From contig OY540818.1 of the NCBI GenBank assembly GCA_961205875.1, forward strand, positions 728,001-792,000: DNA of 64,000 nucleotides, written 5' to 3'. The notes under the pieces were generated by a model, which worked only from the letters and a program-made list of their open reading frames with translations, was not told the origin of the DNA and ran no database searches. This DNA comes from Sialis fuliginosa. Its lineage: Eukaryota > Arthropoda > Insecta > Megaloptera > Sialidae. Positions within the stretch are counted from its first letter, which is position 1. Every line of letters starts with the position of its first letter. This document shows positions 1 to 10,995 of the stretch, in pieces. The position numbers and the translations under genes are program-made.

Positions 1-212
1 AAACTAACCAACCCAAAACTATTCAACTCTAACCAAGGCAGTTATCATGTAATGTATATTATTAGAGCATCAACTCTGTATAACTATTTACGTGATTATT
101 GATAAAACTAACAGCGGACACCCATACACTCCGTATTAGCCAAATACTTTATTATTAATCATTTTTAACTAAATGAAAACAGTGCATTAAATTATCACAA
201 GTCATTAACAGC

Positions 213-420
213 TACCATCAAGAAGTATTTTCCAATTTCAATGAAATAGAACATGGTGTACCCCAAGGATCGGTCCTGGGACCACTACTATTTATAATAT
301 ACATTAATGATCTATGTATAAATGAAAACATTATGCTTTTTGCTGATGACACAGCGCTGATGAGTTTGGTACAGATGTGGCGGAATTATGCCGCACACAA
401 GAAAAACATTAAATTATATA
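213..420 (+). mobile_element. LINE (jockey/CR1-like) reverse transcriptase fragment
   Basis: This is a fragment of a non-LTR retrotransposon reverse transcriptase, the enzyme that copies the element's RNA into DNA at the target site. In one open frame it shows the palm motifs [13 protein letters not shown], then IYINDL, and then the catalytic FADD box (LFADDTALM) at about 327-365. Only about 60 codons survive out of the several hundred of a full RT domain. The 5' part, the endonuclease and the thumb are missing, and the frame fades into AT-rich sequence near 420. A second fragment on the same strand, covering the region just after FADD, lies at 5505-6310. The motif order is diagnostic of a LINE; the clade is inferred. 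Confidence 0.82.
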
Positions 421-682
421 AATAATTTAAAAAAAATATAATAAAATAAAAACTTGATAAATAAATCTTGCTCGTCGTTGATTAGCAATTTATACGTTTA
501 TGAATACTGGTGTATTGCAGCGTGCTGGGGCACCGAGTCTCTTGCTATTTTTTCCTTTTTAAAACAAGAGGGCCCAGAGTCCTGGTACAAAACAATGGGT
601 AGGAGTTTAATTCGGTGTTACTCAAATTAATACAACGCAGTTTTCAACTATCTTATTTATTTATTCTCCTTTTGTTATACAG

Positions 683-1090
683 ACAAATACTTGTGAAGAC
701 AGAACTTCAACGGTAAGTATAAAATATATGAAGTAAATAACTTTATATGCAATAATAAATAAAACTAACCTAATTAAAATGTGGTTTATTAACTCTTTCA
801 GGGACTTCGCAGGACACAGCATGGGTTAAGGGATTCCCAGGGTGAAACAAGGAAGCCTGTAGCGTTAAAATTCCGAAGCAGAATATTTTCCTTAGTGAAT
901 GTAATTTCAATGTATATTTCACATGAATAACGTGTAACCATCAGTGAACAAAAGTTTTTTTTAAATATTGTCTTTGTTTTATTTTCAGGTTACTTTACGA
1001 GTACGAATATTGCTTTACCTCACGGACGTTGTTTCTTCTTTTTGGGCGACCGTGCCCAATTACACACTATAGGGGATAATTCCCAATAAA
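683..1090 (+). CDS. Possible 3' end of a three-exon gene, product unknown
   Basis: Three short segments look like exons: 683-712, 802-900 and 989-1072. Acceptors are good (TTATACAG, CTCTTTCAG, TTTTATTTTCAG), the first donor is a strong GTAAGTAT, and the second (GTAATT at 901) is weak. All introns would be phase 0. The joined frame stays open for 70 codons (10, 33 and 27), ends in TAG at 1070-1072, and is followed 12 bases later by AATAAA at 1085-1090. The residues resemble no family I know. An upstream exon at 521-598 has fitting splice sites and phase, but carries a stop. It could be a host gene end, a non-coding transcript or chance. What is seen is the splice-site pattern, the open frame and the poly(A) signal; a gene is inferred. 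Confidence 0.33.
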
Positions 1091-1307
1091 AGATAATTTT
1101 TCTGACAACATATGATGACGACGAAATTGGAATACCTTGCGTAAGATAGGTTGGGGTCATTTCGCCCTTGACCGACCAAAAAAGAAAAGGGACCTATTAC
1201 AGCACTCTTCTTAGGGCAATAATGCTGTAAGGTATTTCCTTAAAAAAAGGGGGCCTTCAAGTGGCTGCCCACTAACATGCTACCTTACGTCTCGTTTCCA
1301 CCATTCT

Positions 1308-1850
1308 TTAGCCCAACTATGATCAGCGTATTTACCATATGGGATAACCCAGTATTAATTGAACAAAGCCTTTATCGAGGATAAACGTCGCCGTCGTCAA
1401 CAGCAGAATATAGCTTGAACCTTTTTTTGACGCTTGTACTCTAATACGAAGAATGTATTCGTGAGTATTTAGCGAGAGTTCAATTATACCTTACTAACAC
1501 GGCAAGAATGTATGATTTACAGTCAATTCCATCCTTTGACAAGACAATATTATAATCTTTAATAACCACTATAAAAATACACTATACATTGATATTGGTA
1601 TGACTTTCACCACTTTTCTTTTGTTGAAGTAGACTCTTTTAGTATGATCCTTGGAATATTTTAGTATTGGCTTAACAAAGCGCATATCGCGGATGGCTAT
1701 AACAATCGCTCAACGGTAGGAGATGGTTGGAACCTTTATAGACGCCTATACCCGTATGCGAAGGATGCATTTAGGGTGTATTAAGCGAGGGTCCCGGTAT
1801 CTCTTTACTATAACGACGATGGAGAATGGTTCACTCTTCATTCCATCCAA
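1308..1850 (-). repeat. Diverged direct repeat (period 313 bp) with coding look
   Basis: Two direct copies, about 1308-1545 and 1622-1850, align at roughly 70 percent by eye with a 313-bp offset (for example GAACCTTT at 1417 and 1730). On the minus strand both encode the stretch ILRIRV, and within these six codons all base differences are synonymous. The flanking residues (I-x-D-x-x-F-V) also match. One copy reads open for about 50 codons without an ATG. The other is open for 61 codons (1746-1931), then has stops in the continuation. This could be a tandemly duplicated, decaying exon or a structured RNA. No family was recognised. GC content is visibly higher than in the surroundings. Confidence 0.5.
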
Positions 1851-2565
1851 TCGAAATGTAAACTCAAGGAAAAATATAATAATGTTGCAAATAATTAGTT
1901 CTTTATTCATACGTAGCGCAGAAAACAACAACCAGGGGACATATTAATAATGTAAATTATCAATATCTTATATACATATATTTTTGCATAGGAAAATTTT
2001 GCCATAAATACCAGCACTAATGTCTGCTGATATTTTCTGGCAGGGTAAATAAACCAAAAGAAATTTTTTATCAACAGAAGAAAGTTGATATTATTACGTC
2101 GCGTAGCGAATTTAAATTTTTTTCTTGTCACACGTAGCTGGATTTCTTGTTTTGGATCACATAAACTTGTATAATGTGGCTGATACCCGCGCACCCGAGG
2201 TCACAGGTAATTTTCAAGGCCGTCGTTTGAAAACACTTTCTTGAAGCGTTGGATTTAAAATATTCACTTGTTGATAGAATTATTAAATACTCAGCTTACT
2301 TGAATTTCTTTCTTCCTTGACACGTAGTGACCAAATATAACGATGTTTCCTTTTTTTTATATTTTCTTGATAACGTGGACGTCGAAAATAATAAATGCGA
2401 TATTAATTATGCTTCTCAGTTGATGAATTAAACAAATGTAATAATATAAAATATTTATTCGTCGATTTACTACATTTTTCGGTGCCACGTGTTAACCAGC
2501 CTTGAGAACGACATATACGATGTGTTCGCTACGGCATGGCAGCCGATGCCGCTCTCTTGCACAAT
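1851..2565. other. AT-rich spacer, nothing recognised
   Basis: No repeat, RNA or convincing coding region was seen. The open stretch on the minus strand at 1907-2194 has no recognisable domain. A GC-richer patch with a CACGTG box lies at about 2480-2560, directly outside the following foldback element. Confidence 0.4.
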
Positions 2566-3254
2566 ATAGACCGAGCTCTGATAGCAAAAAATGGTACGTC
2601 ATCGAACACCTCAAATTTAAAATGTGAAAATGGTTGGAAATAATGTAAACAACATATTAGACCCGGCAGACTATTAAAAATATGTTAATTGCTATGCTTA
2701 ATGAATTTTTGAAATGAGTTAAAAAAACAATGAATATACCTTACAAAACACCTGCATGAAATTTACACAGTTTATAGTAAATAATGTGCAATTTTTGAAA
2801 AAAAAATGCTGCTTAGCAATTTTTGTTAATTACCTTGTCTGCCTTAAATTTTTATAAGTTATAATTTTCAACAAAAGTACGTCACATAACACCTTTTTTT
2901 TATTTATAAAAAAATGAAGTTTGAGATCTCCCCTATCTGTTAAAACTTTGCTGACTGGAAATTTTTGTTAATTACCTTGTCTGCCTTAAATTTTTATAAG
3001 CTATAATTTTTAACAAAAGTACGTCACATAACACCTTTTCTTTTTTTTTTTTTAAATAAAGTTTGAGATCACCTCTATCTATTAAAACTTGTCTGCCTAA
3101 CAATTTTTATTAATTAATACCTGAAAACTTTTATTTTGCCTGCACTTTTTTCATAGAATTTCGATAAATGGTAATATTCAAGAAATTTCCGAGCAAAGAA
3201 CTTCCTTCACCCCAGGTCTACTACCTGCAAGTCTTATCTCAAATCCCAATAGAT

Positions 3255-3608
3255 CAGCGGTTCCCAACTTTCATTTTATTTATTTGTGGAGATCAGTTAT
3301 CAAGTGCTCGGTGTTAAATTAACTTTTCACACAGCTTATGTTTTTTGTTGGGAGGAAGGGGTGTGCCACTGTATTTTTTTTCGCCATTATAAATTTTTTT
3401 TCGTATACTCCAGGCAGGAAATTCATCTATTAGGATTTCAGAATTCACGACAATGATTTATTTAAATTTTAAATAAATAATTGTCCTGAATTAACAATCA
3501 AATCATTCAATTTTATAAAATTAATATTTCTATATATTATATATTCATCGGGAGCCGGATATAAATCTTTGAGGGGCCCGCGCGCAGGTCCTAGTTTGGT
3601 GATCGCTG
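3255..3608. mobile_element. hAT-like MITE inside the foldback element
   Basis: The 354-bp segment begins CAGCGGTTCCCAAC and ends with the reverse of CAGCGATCACCAAAC, matching the CAGNGGTTCTCAA-type ends of many hAT elements. The internal part has no reading frame. The flanking 8 bases are not identical, so the TSD is lost or the ends are slightly misplaced. A short block built from TCTAGGGT and ACTCTA words follows at 3609-3648. Confidence 0.45.
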
Positions 3609-3939
3609 GTCTAGGGTCTAGACTCTAAACTCTAGGGTAAACCCTATTTGTTTTATTTGAAATAATTATGAATGTTTATTATTATTTTTAACTGTCCTGC
3701 TACATAAAATAATTACTATAGTTCCAATAAATAATTAATTGATTGAATCTAGAAAATTATTTATTTAAATCGTTGTAATTGAATATTTCATAAGCTCAAT
3801 CAAATATCTGATAAATACGATATAATTTATTGATTTAAGAAAATAATAACAAATGAATATTATTTAAAAGACATAAATTATAGATAATAATATTCTCTGC
3901 AGTATGTCTCAAATTAATTTTTTTAAATGTAATTACTAA

Positions 3940-4140
3940 ACCGGAAACGGATGTTTACTCTTGTCAATTTTTTTTAATGGTTGTTTTCAAAATAAGAGGT
4001 TTTCTTCCCAGACAAAAATTAATCTTAAATATAAAATTTCACCCTTCTACGATTTGTCGTATTTGAGTTACAGCGCTTACAGACAGACAGACACACAGAC
4101 ATCATAGCGAAAATAATCAGAATAGATTCAGGGTAGGTAT
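3940..4140. repeat. Dispersed repeat with CCGGAAACGGATG and GACAGACAGACA blocks
   Basis: This shares the order CCGGAAACGGATGTTTAC, a segment with ACGATTTGTCGTATTTGAG, a CAGACAGACA run and GAATAGATTCAGGG with sequences at about 28600-28880 (mostly the reverse strand), and parts with 9410-9660. It is non-coding and resembles the dispersed non-autonomous repeats common in insect genomes. Its class could not be fixed from the ends. Confidence 0.5.
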
Positions 4141-4389
4141 ATTCTTTTTCTAAATTTCAATAACCCTTCACCAAAATTTCGATGGGACAATGGAGAGGAA
4201 TTTATTTTTTTGGTCGTCACATCGAGGCCCATAACTTTTTTAATTTTTAATATTTTTCAATAAAAATTGGTATTCAATAAGTTGAATATATATTTAATAA
4301 AATGTTTACTACCTGATCGCAAAATAATATGTTATTACTATAAAAAAATTTCTCAAACATTGACAATCACATTACAGTGGCATTCCCCC

Positions 4390-5070
4390 TTAAGACTGAC
4401 CTGGTAAAAAACATTTTTTCGATAAAAAAACTCTCTTAATATATAAAAGAGATGTAAAACCTCGATTGATAATTAAAAAAAAAAAAAAAAAGTTGTCAAC
4501 GGTTATATTACATTTTTTTTTAATAAAAAAATGTGGCCGTAGCGCTTAAAAAATTAAGACTGACAAAGTAAAAAACGTTTTTTTTTGCTGGCAGCAAAAT
4601 TTTAATGCAATAAGAAGTGTCAAAGTTAATGTTAGAAAAAAAATTAAGATGGTGTTTTTTCACGGCCGGCGTATAAACTATTTAAACGAAAAAAAATCAT
4701 TGGCACGGCGCTTAAAAATTAAGACTGACATAGTAAAAAACATTTTTTCGATGGCACACAAATTTATAAGCATAGAGGAGGTTTCAAACTTTATTTAAAA
4801 AAAAAAAAAAAAAAGGTGTTATGTCACGCCAACGGTTGAGCCGGACATCCATCTCATGCATGGATGCTGCACATTCAAAATTAAGGCAGACATAGTAATT
4901 AACGAAAATTTCCAGTCAGCAAAGTTTTAACAGATAGGGGAGATCTCAAACTTCATTTTTTTATAAATAAAAAAAAGGTGTTATGTGACGTACTTTTGTT
5001 GAAAATTATAACTTATAAAAATTTAAGGCAGACAAGGTAATTAACAAAAATTGCTAAGCAGCATTTTTTT
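4390..5070. repeat. About 160-bp tandem units in the right foldback arm
   Basis: Five diverged units each start with a variant of TTAAGACTGACATAGTAAAAAAC, at about 4390, 4551, 4721, 4878 and 5020. Each runs through a gene-less AT-rich core ending in GGTGTTATGT or a variant. The outermost two also occur, inverted, in the left arm. The arm therefore grew or shrank by unequal exchange after the inverted pair formed. Confidence 0.65.
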
Positions 5071-5504
5071 TTCAAAAATTGCACATTATTTACTATAAAC
5101 TGTGTAAATTTCATGCAGGTGTTTTGTAAGGTATATTCATTGTTTTTTTAACTCATTTCAAAAATTCATTAAGCATAGCAATTAACATATTTTTAATAGT
5201 CTGCCGGGTCTAATATGTTGTTTACATTATTTCCAACCATTTTCACATTTTAAATTTGAGGTGTTCGATGACGTACCATTTTTTGCTATCAGAGCTCGGT
5301 CTAATATGGCCGCCTCCGATCCACGCACGCAACCCTTCTCAGTGGAAGGGGAGTATATCGCGCAGGTCTGATTTGCCTGACGTCACTCAACAATCACGCT
5401 CTCATATAATTGGTTTCACGGAGTCGTAATATTAGGCCATATAGGTGTTATTTTTGCAACTGTCATGTAAAAGATTTATATATACATATATGTATATACT
5501 AATA

Positions 5505-6310
5505 TGTGGTGAATTCTGCTTCGCCACACAGACGAAAAAATTCTCAGCCACAATTTAAATACGTCTATAAATTTCATAGTCAAATGGATTGACTCGAATA
5601 GCCTTAAATCGAATATATCAAAAAATCAATACATCAAATTTGGAAAATATCAAAAACTCCTTTACGATTTTGGTAAAATTGAATTAAAAGAAAATGTAAA
5701 ATTTTTAGGACTTTGTATTGATAAAAACCTTAATTGGAAACTGTACATTGGCAGTGTTATTTGTAGCATTAATAAATACATTTATATGATTAGCAGCTAT
5801 CAAAATATTTACCAATTTACATTTTAAAGAATATCTACTATGCGTATATACAATCTAAACTTACATATGGAATCATCTTTGGGGGGGGGGGGATCAATTA
5901 ATTTTAAAGAAATATTTCTATCCCAAAAAGGGCAATAAGAGCGATCGCTACTATCTCAACAAGGACATCTTGTCGTCCAATATTCAAAGAGATGCGTGTA
6001 CTCACCGTATATGATTTATATATTCTAGAGTGTTCTTGTTTCATAAATAAATATAAAAAAACTATTTATAAATAATGACATTGTTTATTCCACTAGGAAT
6101 AAACATAATCTTACACAAACATTCTCCACTATTAATATTGTTAAAAATGGTACTTTGAACCAAATGGTTAAAATCTACAATCATATTCCAAACTAAGTCA
6201 AAAATTTACCTTCAGGAAAACTGTAAAAAACAGCTTTTCAACTAAAAATTTCTACAATATGCATGATTATTACAATACAGAGTTATAATTTGTTTCTGCA
6301 ACTGTATATA
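5505..6310 (+). mobile_element. LINE RT 3' part (thumb to C-terminus), decayed
   Basis: Same strand and apparently the same LINE family as 213-420. Pieces of the post-FADD region can be read in order: an NxxxxxVKWIDSNSLK segment near 5570, the FLGLCID box near 5710, TYGIIFGG near 5865, KRAIRAI near 5930 and SCRPIFKEMRVLT near 5970. The FLGI-x-ID and QKRAIR-x-I blocks are well conserved in jockey/CR1-type reverse transcriptases. The frame shifts at the run of G at about 5880-5892, and several stops are present. About 30 bases at its start resemble the tail of the first fragment, which suggests two separate 5'-truncated copies. The palindrome at 6330 abuts its 3' end. Confidence 0.72.
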
Positions 6311-6329
6311 ATATAGAAGTAAATAGATA

Positions 6330-7686
6330 CAGGGTGTCCCAAGACTGTGTCAAAGTTCAATATTTCATTTATTATAACAAATGGAAGAAAACTTTAAATA
6401 CAAAAGTCGTTAGGTTAGACAAGCCGCATATTTTAAAAATAGTTATATTTATATAGGGTGTCCCATAAGTGCGTTACAAATCAAAGTTATGTTTTTTTAA
6501 ATACAATGCGTATATTTTTGATTGATAATCTAAAAGCATTTATTTTTCTGGATATTTTGATATAAGTATGTGTAGGTTTATACTGAGCGGTTTAGAAATT
6601 ATGACCATTTTTGTAAGAAAATTGGGTTATTTTCAACACCTTGTAATTTTCTAATTACAACAAAAAAACTTTTGTTTTCTGCTAAAAATAATTTTGGCAT
6701 ATGCTCTATTATTGCGATATTACATCAAACATTTACAAAATTGTATTCTTTGTACAGGGTGTATCAAAACTCTGAACTTAACTTTTTTCAAAATTTTCAA
6801 ATGGAACACCCTATATATTTTTACATTTTCGAATTGCCTGTTCAATTCTAAATACATTTTATAAACTATGTTCTATACCTAAATCCAGCCGTTAAAAAGT
6901 TTATTTGAAGATTTTTTAAATCTTAACATGTTTTATAAATACAATACAACTTTATTATTATCCAAAAAAAATTTGCTAGAACTTACAAACTTTAACAACA
7001 TGAAAATCTAGAAATTAAATAAACAAAATGGTACACAAAAGTTAATTTTTTTTGTTCAAAATGTCCACCAACGGCGTTAAGACCTATCATTCAAATTCAA
7101 TTAAATCTTCAAATAACTTTTTAACGGCTGGATTTAGGTATAGAACATAGTTTTTAAAATGTATTTAGAATTGAACAGGCAATTCGAAAATGTGAAAATA
7201 TATAGGGTGTTCCATTTGAAAATTTTGAAAAAAGTTAAGTTCAGAGTTTTGATACACCCTGTACAAAGAATACAATTTTGTAAATGTTTGATGTAATATC
7301 GCAATAATAGAGCATATGCCAAAATTATTTTTAGCAGAAAACAAAAGTTTTTTTGTTGTAATTAGAAAATTACAAGGTGTTGAAAATAACCCAATTTTCT
7401 TACAAAAATGGTCATAATTTCTAAACCGCTCAGTATAAACATACACATGCTTATATCAAAATATCTAGAAAAATAAATGCTTTTAGATTATCAATCAAAA
7501 ATATACGCATTGTATTTAAAAAAACATAACTTTGATTTGTAACGCACTTATGGGACACCCTATATAAATATAACTATTTTTAAAATATGCGGCTTGTCTA
7601 ACCTAACGACTTTTGTATTTAAAGTTTTCTTCCATTTGTTATAATAAATGAAATATTGAACATTGACACAGTCTTGGGACACCCTG
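6330..7686. mobile_element. Long palindromic element, CAGGGTGTCCC ends (1.36 kb)
   Basis: The element starts CAGGGTGTCCCAAGAC and ends with its reverse complement, with TA on both sides. The arms are about 580 bp and nearly identical, with a spacer at about 6915-7100. A second TATAGGGTGTCCC motif occurs at 6457 and its mirror at about 7550, as though one palindromic element had grown around another. The open frames in it (7134-7322 and 7165-7446) are two frames of the same arm and not genes. The TA flanks suggest a mariner/Tc1-type TSD, but the superfamily is inferred. A damaged copy lies at 10996-11865. Confidence 0.87.
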
Positions 7687-7690
7687 TATA

Positions 7691-7787
7691 TATTAGCACA
7701 CCCAAAGCATGCTATGCTTTGCAGTGTGGTATTACTCTTGTCCCATTTTTTTTTCGTATGAAATTTGATAAAACGAGCATTATATAT
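7691..7787. repeat. About 96-bp mobile hairpin segment, copy 1
   Basis: This begins at the right edge of the palindrome and contains an imperfect hairpin: CACAC-tg-CAAAGCAT, a loop AGC, ATGCTTTG-gg-GTGTG (reverse strand). The same 96 bp sits in inverted orientation at about 11085-11180, inside the damaged second copy of that palindrome. It has no known homology and no poly(A) tail or clear TSD. Confidence 0.5.
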
Positions 7788-8829
7788 TAAATTTCTTCAG
7801 TAACCCCCTCACATGTTTACATTTTCTAAATGAGAACATTACAGTCTCCATATTCACTTAATTTAATATCAATTGGTTTTAATTTTCTGTCATAAAAATA
7901 TAAACAAAGTTCAATTTGTCGTATTAGCTTCATTGTATATTAATGTATATGTTCATCTGTCATATTATATTGTTATAATTTATATGTATATAGCTAGGTC
8001 GATATGTTCTGTATTTTAATTATTTTATTCAAAGTCAATCAATGACTTTTTAAACAAGATAAAATCAGGTAAGATCATTTTTAAAACAAAAATATAATAT
8101 CATATAATATTTATAACCTATCAACATTATTTTTATTTTAGATTAATGTAAGTTTTTGTAAACGCCAGACGTTGGTGAATACAGCTATTATCGTTGTAAT
8201 TTAAAAATATGTGGATGTATTTATTTTATCTTTTTAATTATTATTAATTTTTATACATTGTCATATTAATATGATTTACGAAAAATCATGTATCTATTTT
8301 ATATGACATTAGTTAAAAAATGTACATTTAAATTTTGTATTGTATTAAATTATGTTGTTGTCACTTATTGATTGATACGTTTTTCTATGAAAATATACGA
8401 CGGAAGAAAAGAAGAATCCGCAATGCCAGCGGTCTTCTTCCAGATGTTTTCGATCTCTTGCTGTATGTATGTGTCTCTTTTGCACCTTTTTGACCACACT
8501 ACACTTTGTCACTCATTATAAAAACGAATCAATAACACTCACAAATCAAAAAAAAAGTTAGCACAATTATCGATAAAAAACAAACCTGGCGGTCTTGTAC
8601 TATACTTTGAAAAACAAGTACTTAGAGATATTTCCCGGCTATAATCTTTTCGGATATCATTTTTGAGGTCCTAAGAGACCATTTAAAACAATTAAAAAAC
8701 CGATTTTTTTTAAATCCTAGAGTGGCCTAACACCTTAACAAAATGTCAACTACGGCGTCAAAAGAGGCAACGAATGTTTTGGCAAGTTAAATGCCACTGT
8801 ATTTACAGATGTTGCTAAAATATTGCGCC
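7788..8829. other. AT-rich spacer, nothing recognised
   Basis: No coding signal or RNA gene was seen. A small GC-richer patch lies at about 8400-8510. The last part (about 8730-8830) only loosely resembles sequence at 13660-13740 in inverted orientation. Confidence 0.35.
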
Positions 8830-9205
8830 TGTGCAATAGTAAATAAACTGCCCTGGTCGGCACAAGACTTTTTTATACATCATGATACAGAAAAAATTAC
8901 ATAAGTTAACACTTTCTGCTAAGAAATTGAATATAATTAACTACATTACATTAAATGTTATTTTTGTTAATGTTCGAGATATATTTTAATTCTATTCTGT
9001 AATTTTATTTTAAACGTTTTTATTATAAGTTTTCCTGTTTAAAAAAATGTTTTGACAATGGTTTCTTATTTGTTTGATATTTCAACAGTTCAACACGTTT
9101 TATATATTTAATTGACAGTTGTAAGAATAAATGTTTTTAATTTCATTAATTTTAAATAAAAACTAAAATTATTATTTTTTGGTCAATTCAAATAAGATAC
9201 AAAAA
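8830..9205. repeat. Left member of an interrupted 6.5-kb inverted repeat
   Basis: The 8830-8925 part (GGTCGGCACAAGACTTTTTT, ATGATACAGAA, AAGTTAACACTTT) is inverted at 15285-15375. The 9110-9205 part (TTGACAGTTGTAAGAATAAATG to the GGTCAATTCA block) is inverted at 13738-13866. On the right side the two matches are separated by 1.4 kb of other sequence. The divergence is clear, so the pair is older than the neat palindromes nearby. Confidence 0.5.
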
Positions 9206-9597
9206 AAATAATAGAACATACATTATACATAATAATATTCTTTATAACTTGTATAATATAACACATTATTTTCTAATACGTACCGTTTAAAAAATAATTC
9301 GAAAAATTCAAAAAAATTAAAGATTATTTCCTAAAAAAAATTTGGGGGGAAAAATTAACAAAACATAAATTATAGATAAGATCATTTTCTATAACTTTAA
9401 TCGAAAACATTTTTTTCTACTGCGCACCGTTTCAAAAATAATTCGAAAAATTCAAAAATTGACGTCAATAAACATCCGTTTCCGGTTTAATGATGGTTTT
9501 CAAAAATAGGAGGTGCACATCTAGAGTATACAAAAACCTTAAGTTTAAAATTTCATGTCTGTAAGTCTTACCGTTTTGGCTGCAGAGCGTTCACAGA

Positions 9598-9620
9598 CAT
9601 ACACACACACACACACACAG
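9598..9620. repeat. (CA)n microsatellite
   Basis: About eleven CA dinucleotides lie within the GACAGACA-type block of an old dispersed repeat (9410-9660). Confidence 0.85.
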
Positions 9621-9719
9621 ACGTCATTGAGATAATGGTCGTACGTGATTCAGGGACACTCAAAACGTGTAATTCCGTTAAAATCTCGAGTTCGAATTTT
9701 TTCATGATCACTATAATAT

Positions 9720-10189
9720 GTACTTGATTTATACAGTACATTTCATGTATGTATGTAATTTTTGCGTTATTTTTAATAGAATTATCGATAATTTTAGCAT
9801 ATTTTTCATCAACAAAATAAATTGATGCACAAACATTTTATGAAATTTTATTAATACACATTGAAAACTGCAGACTCTCCTCTTTTCAGCGCAATTTTTG
9901 TTTTTTCAATAATTGCATCCATTTAAAAACGACAGCTAATTAGTTTCAACACCTTCAACCCAGTCAAAATACCTACCTTTCATGGGGGGGTAGGGGGGCA
10001 CACGTTAGTTGAAAAATAGGAAAACATTAGAAAAGACCTAGCTTGCCCAAATCATTTATTTCTTGAAAAATCAAAACGTGCTATGAAAACCATTTTATAG
10101 TAAATTTAATGTATAATTTTTGTATTAACAATTATATTGTTGAAGACTTCTGGCAGGAAGTGCAAACAGTTGCACAATATTTACGAGTT
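9720..10189. other. AT-rich spacer, nothing recognised
   Basis: A short G-rich run lies at 9982-9996. The block at 10045-10085 (CATTTATTTCTTGAAAAATC) recurs as a direct, diverged copy near 12385-12415. There is no gene signal. Confidence 0.35.
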
Positions 10190-10443
10190 AACAAAATTTG
10201 TTAGATTGCAAGCATTTTCAAATGAGGTTTTAAACCTATCTGACAGTTCCCTTGAAATTTCATGAAGTGTTTGATAATTTTCGTGCACTCGTGATAAATA
10301 AACACCAACAGTATTAAAACACAGGTGATATTATGAAAATTATTTTGTATGGTCAGTCACCAACTGTGTTACAATAAGTTGAAGTATCACTACTCTAAAT
10401 TCCATAACTAATCCAGAATCGCAGAATTAATACCCCATTTTAA
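10190..10443. mobile_element. Palindromic MITE, inverted relative of 44409-44744
   Basis: From GATTGCAAGCATTTTCAAATGAGG to TTAATACCCCATTT, this matches the interior of the element at 44409-44744 read on the other strand, including AACTGTGTTACAATAAGTTGAAG and CTAAATTCCATA. The CCGGTATTATAAA ends are missing here, so this is a truncated copy. Confidence 0.6.
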
Positions 10444-10995
10444 ATACTCTAAAACACACATATGATACACGAAACAAAAAAACATTATACACTTATAAAT
10501 ACAAATTTAATAACTTGACAAAAAGGAACCTTATATTAAAGCATAAAGATATTCAATACTAACTGAAATTAAAAAAACCTACCAATATAAAAATTCTAAA
10601 CTGCAGTAAAAGAGCTCGTATTAAATCAAGAGCAATGTTTCTACAGTAAATGAACACATACATAAATAAATATTATTCATTTTGTTATCAACTGTATTTA
10701 ACAATGTCTTTTAATTTTGTTTCATTATTTTAATATTTCTTGTTGAAAAAAATATTGTCATAAAAAAATTATGGTTACGCCACTGGCGACAATGATACAG
10801 ACAAAAAACATATCAACAATAATTCTCGACATTCTAATTTCAATAAGAGAAATTTCTACTAAAGAGAAATATCGTGAAATTTTATATAAAAATAATAAAC
10901 ATGTTCAATACTTACCAAAAAAAAATATAAAAAATGGGTAGGAAAAACAAATATGCAAAAAAATAGTAGATATATGTAGGTATACGAGTATATAA
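10444..10995. other. AT-rich spacer, nothing recognised
   Basis: No repeat unit, RNA gene or coding stretch could be supported. Confidence 0.35.

Larger units (their letters stand above)
2566..5304. mobile_element. Foldback-type element with long inverted arms (2.7 kb)
   Basis: The ends are inverted copies: AGACCGAGCTCTGATAGC near 2568 matches GCTATCAGAGCTCGGTCT ending at 5302. The match continues inward for about 425 bp at high identity and more loosely to about 3100 and 4740. The arms carry direct sub-repeats, about 2.5 in the left arm and about 5 in the right. The middle (3100-4390) is not palindromic and contains a hAT-like insertion and an older dispersed repeat. There is no coding capacity. 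Long inverted arms with internal tandem units are the hallmark of foldback elements. The TSD could not be defined, so the superfamily is open. Confidence 0.75.

Noticed and set aside
7134-7446. Two minus-strand frames of 62 and 93 residues, with a relative at 11297-11536
   Set aside because: They are different frames of one palindrome arm and its damaged copy; the mirrored arm is not open in the same way.
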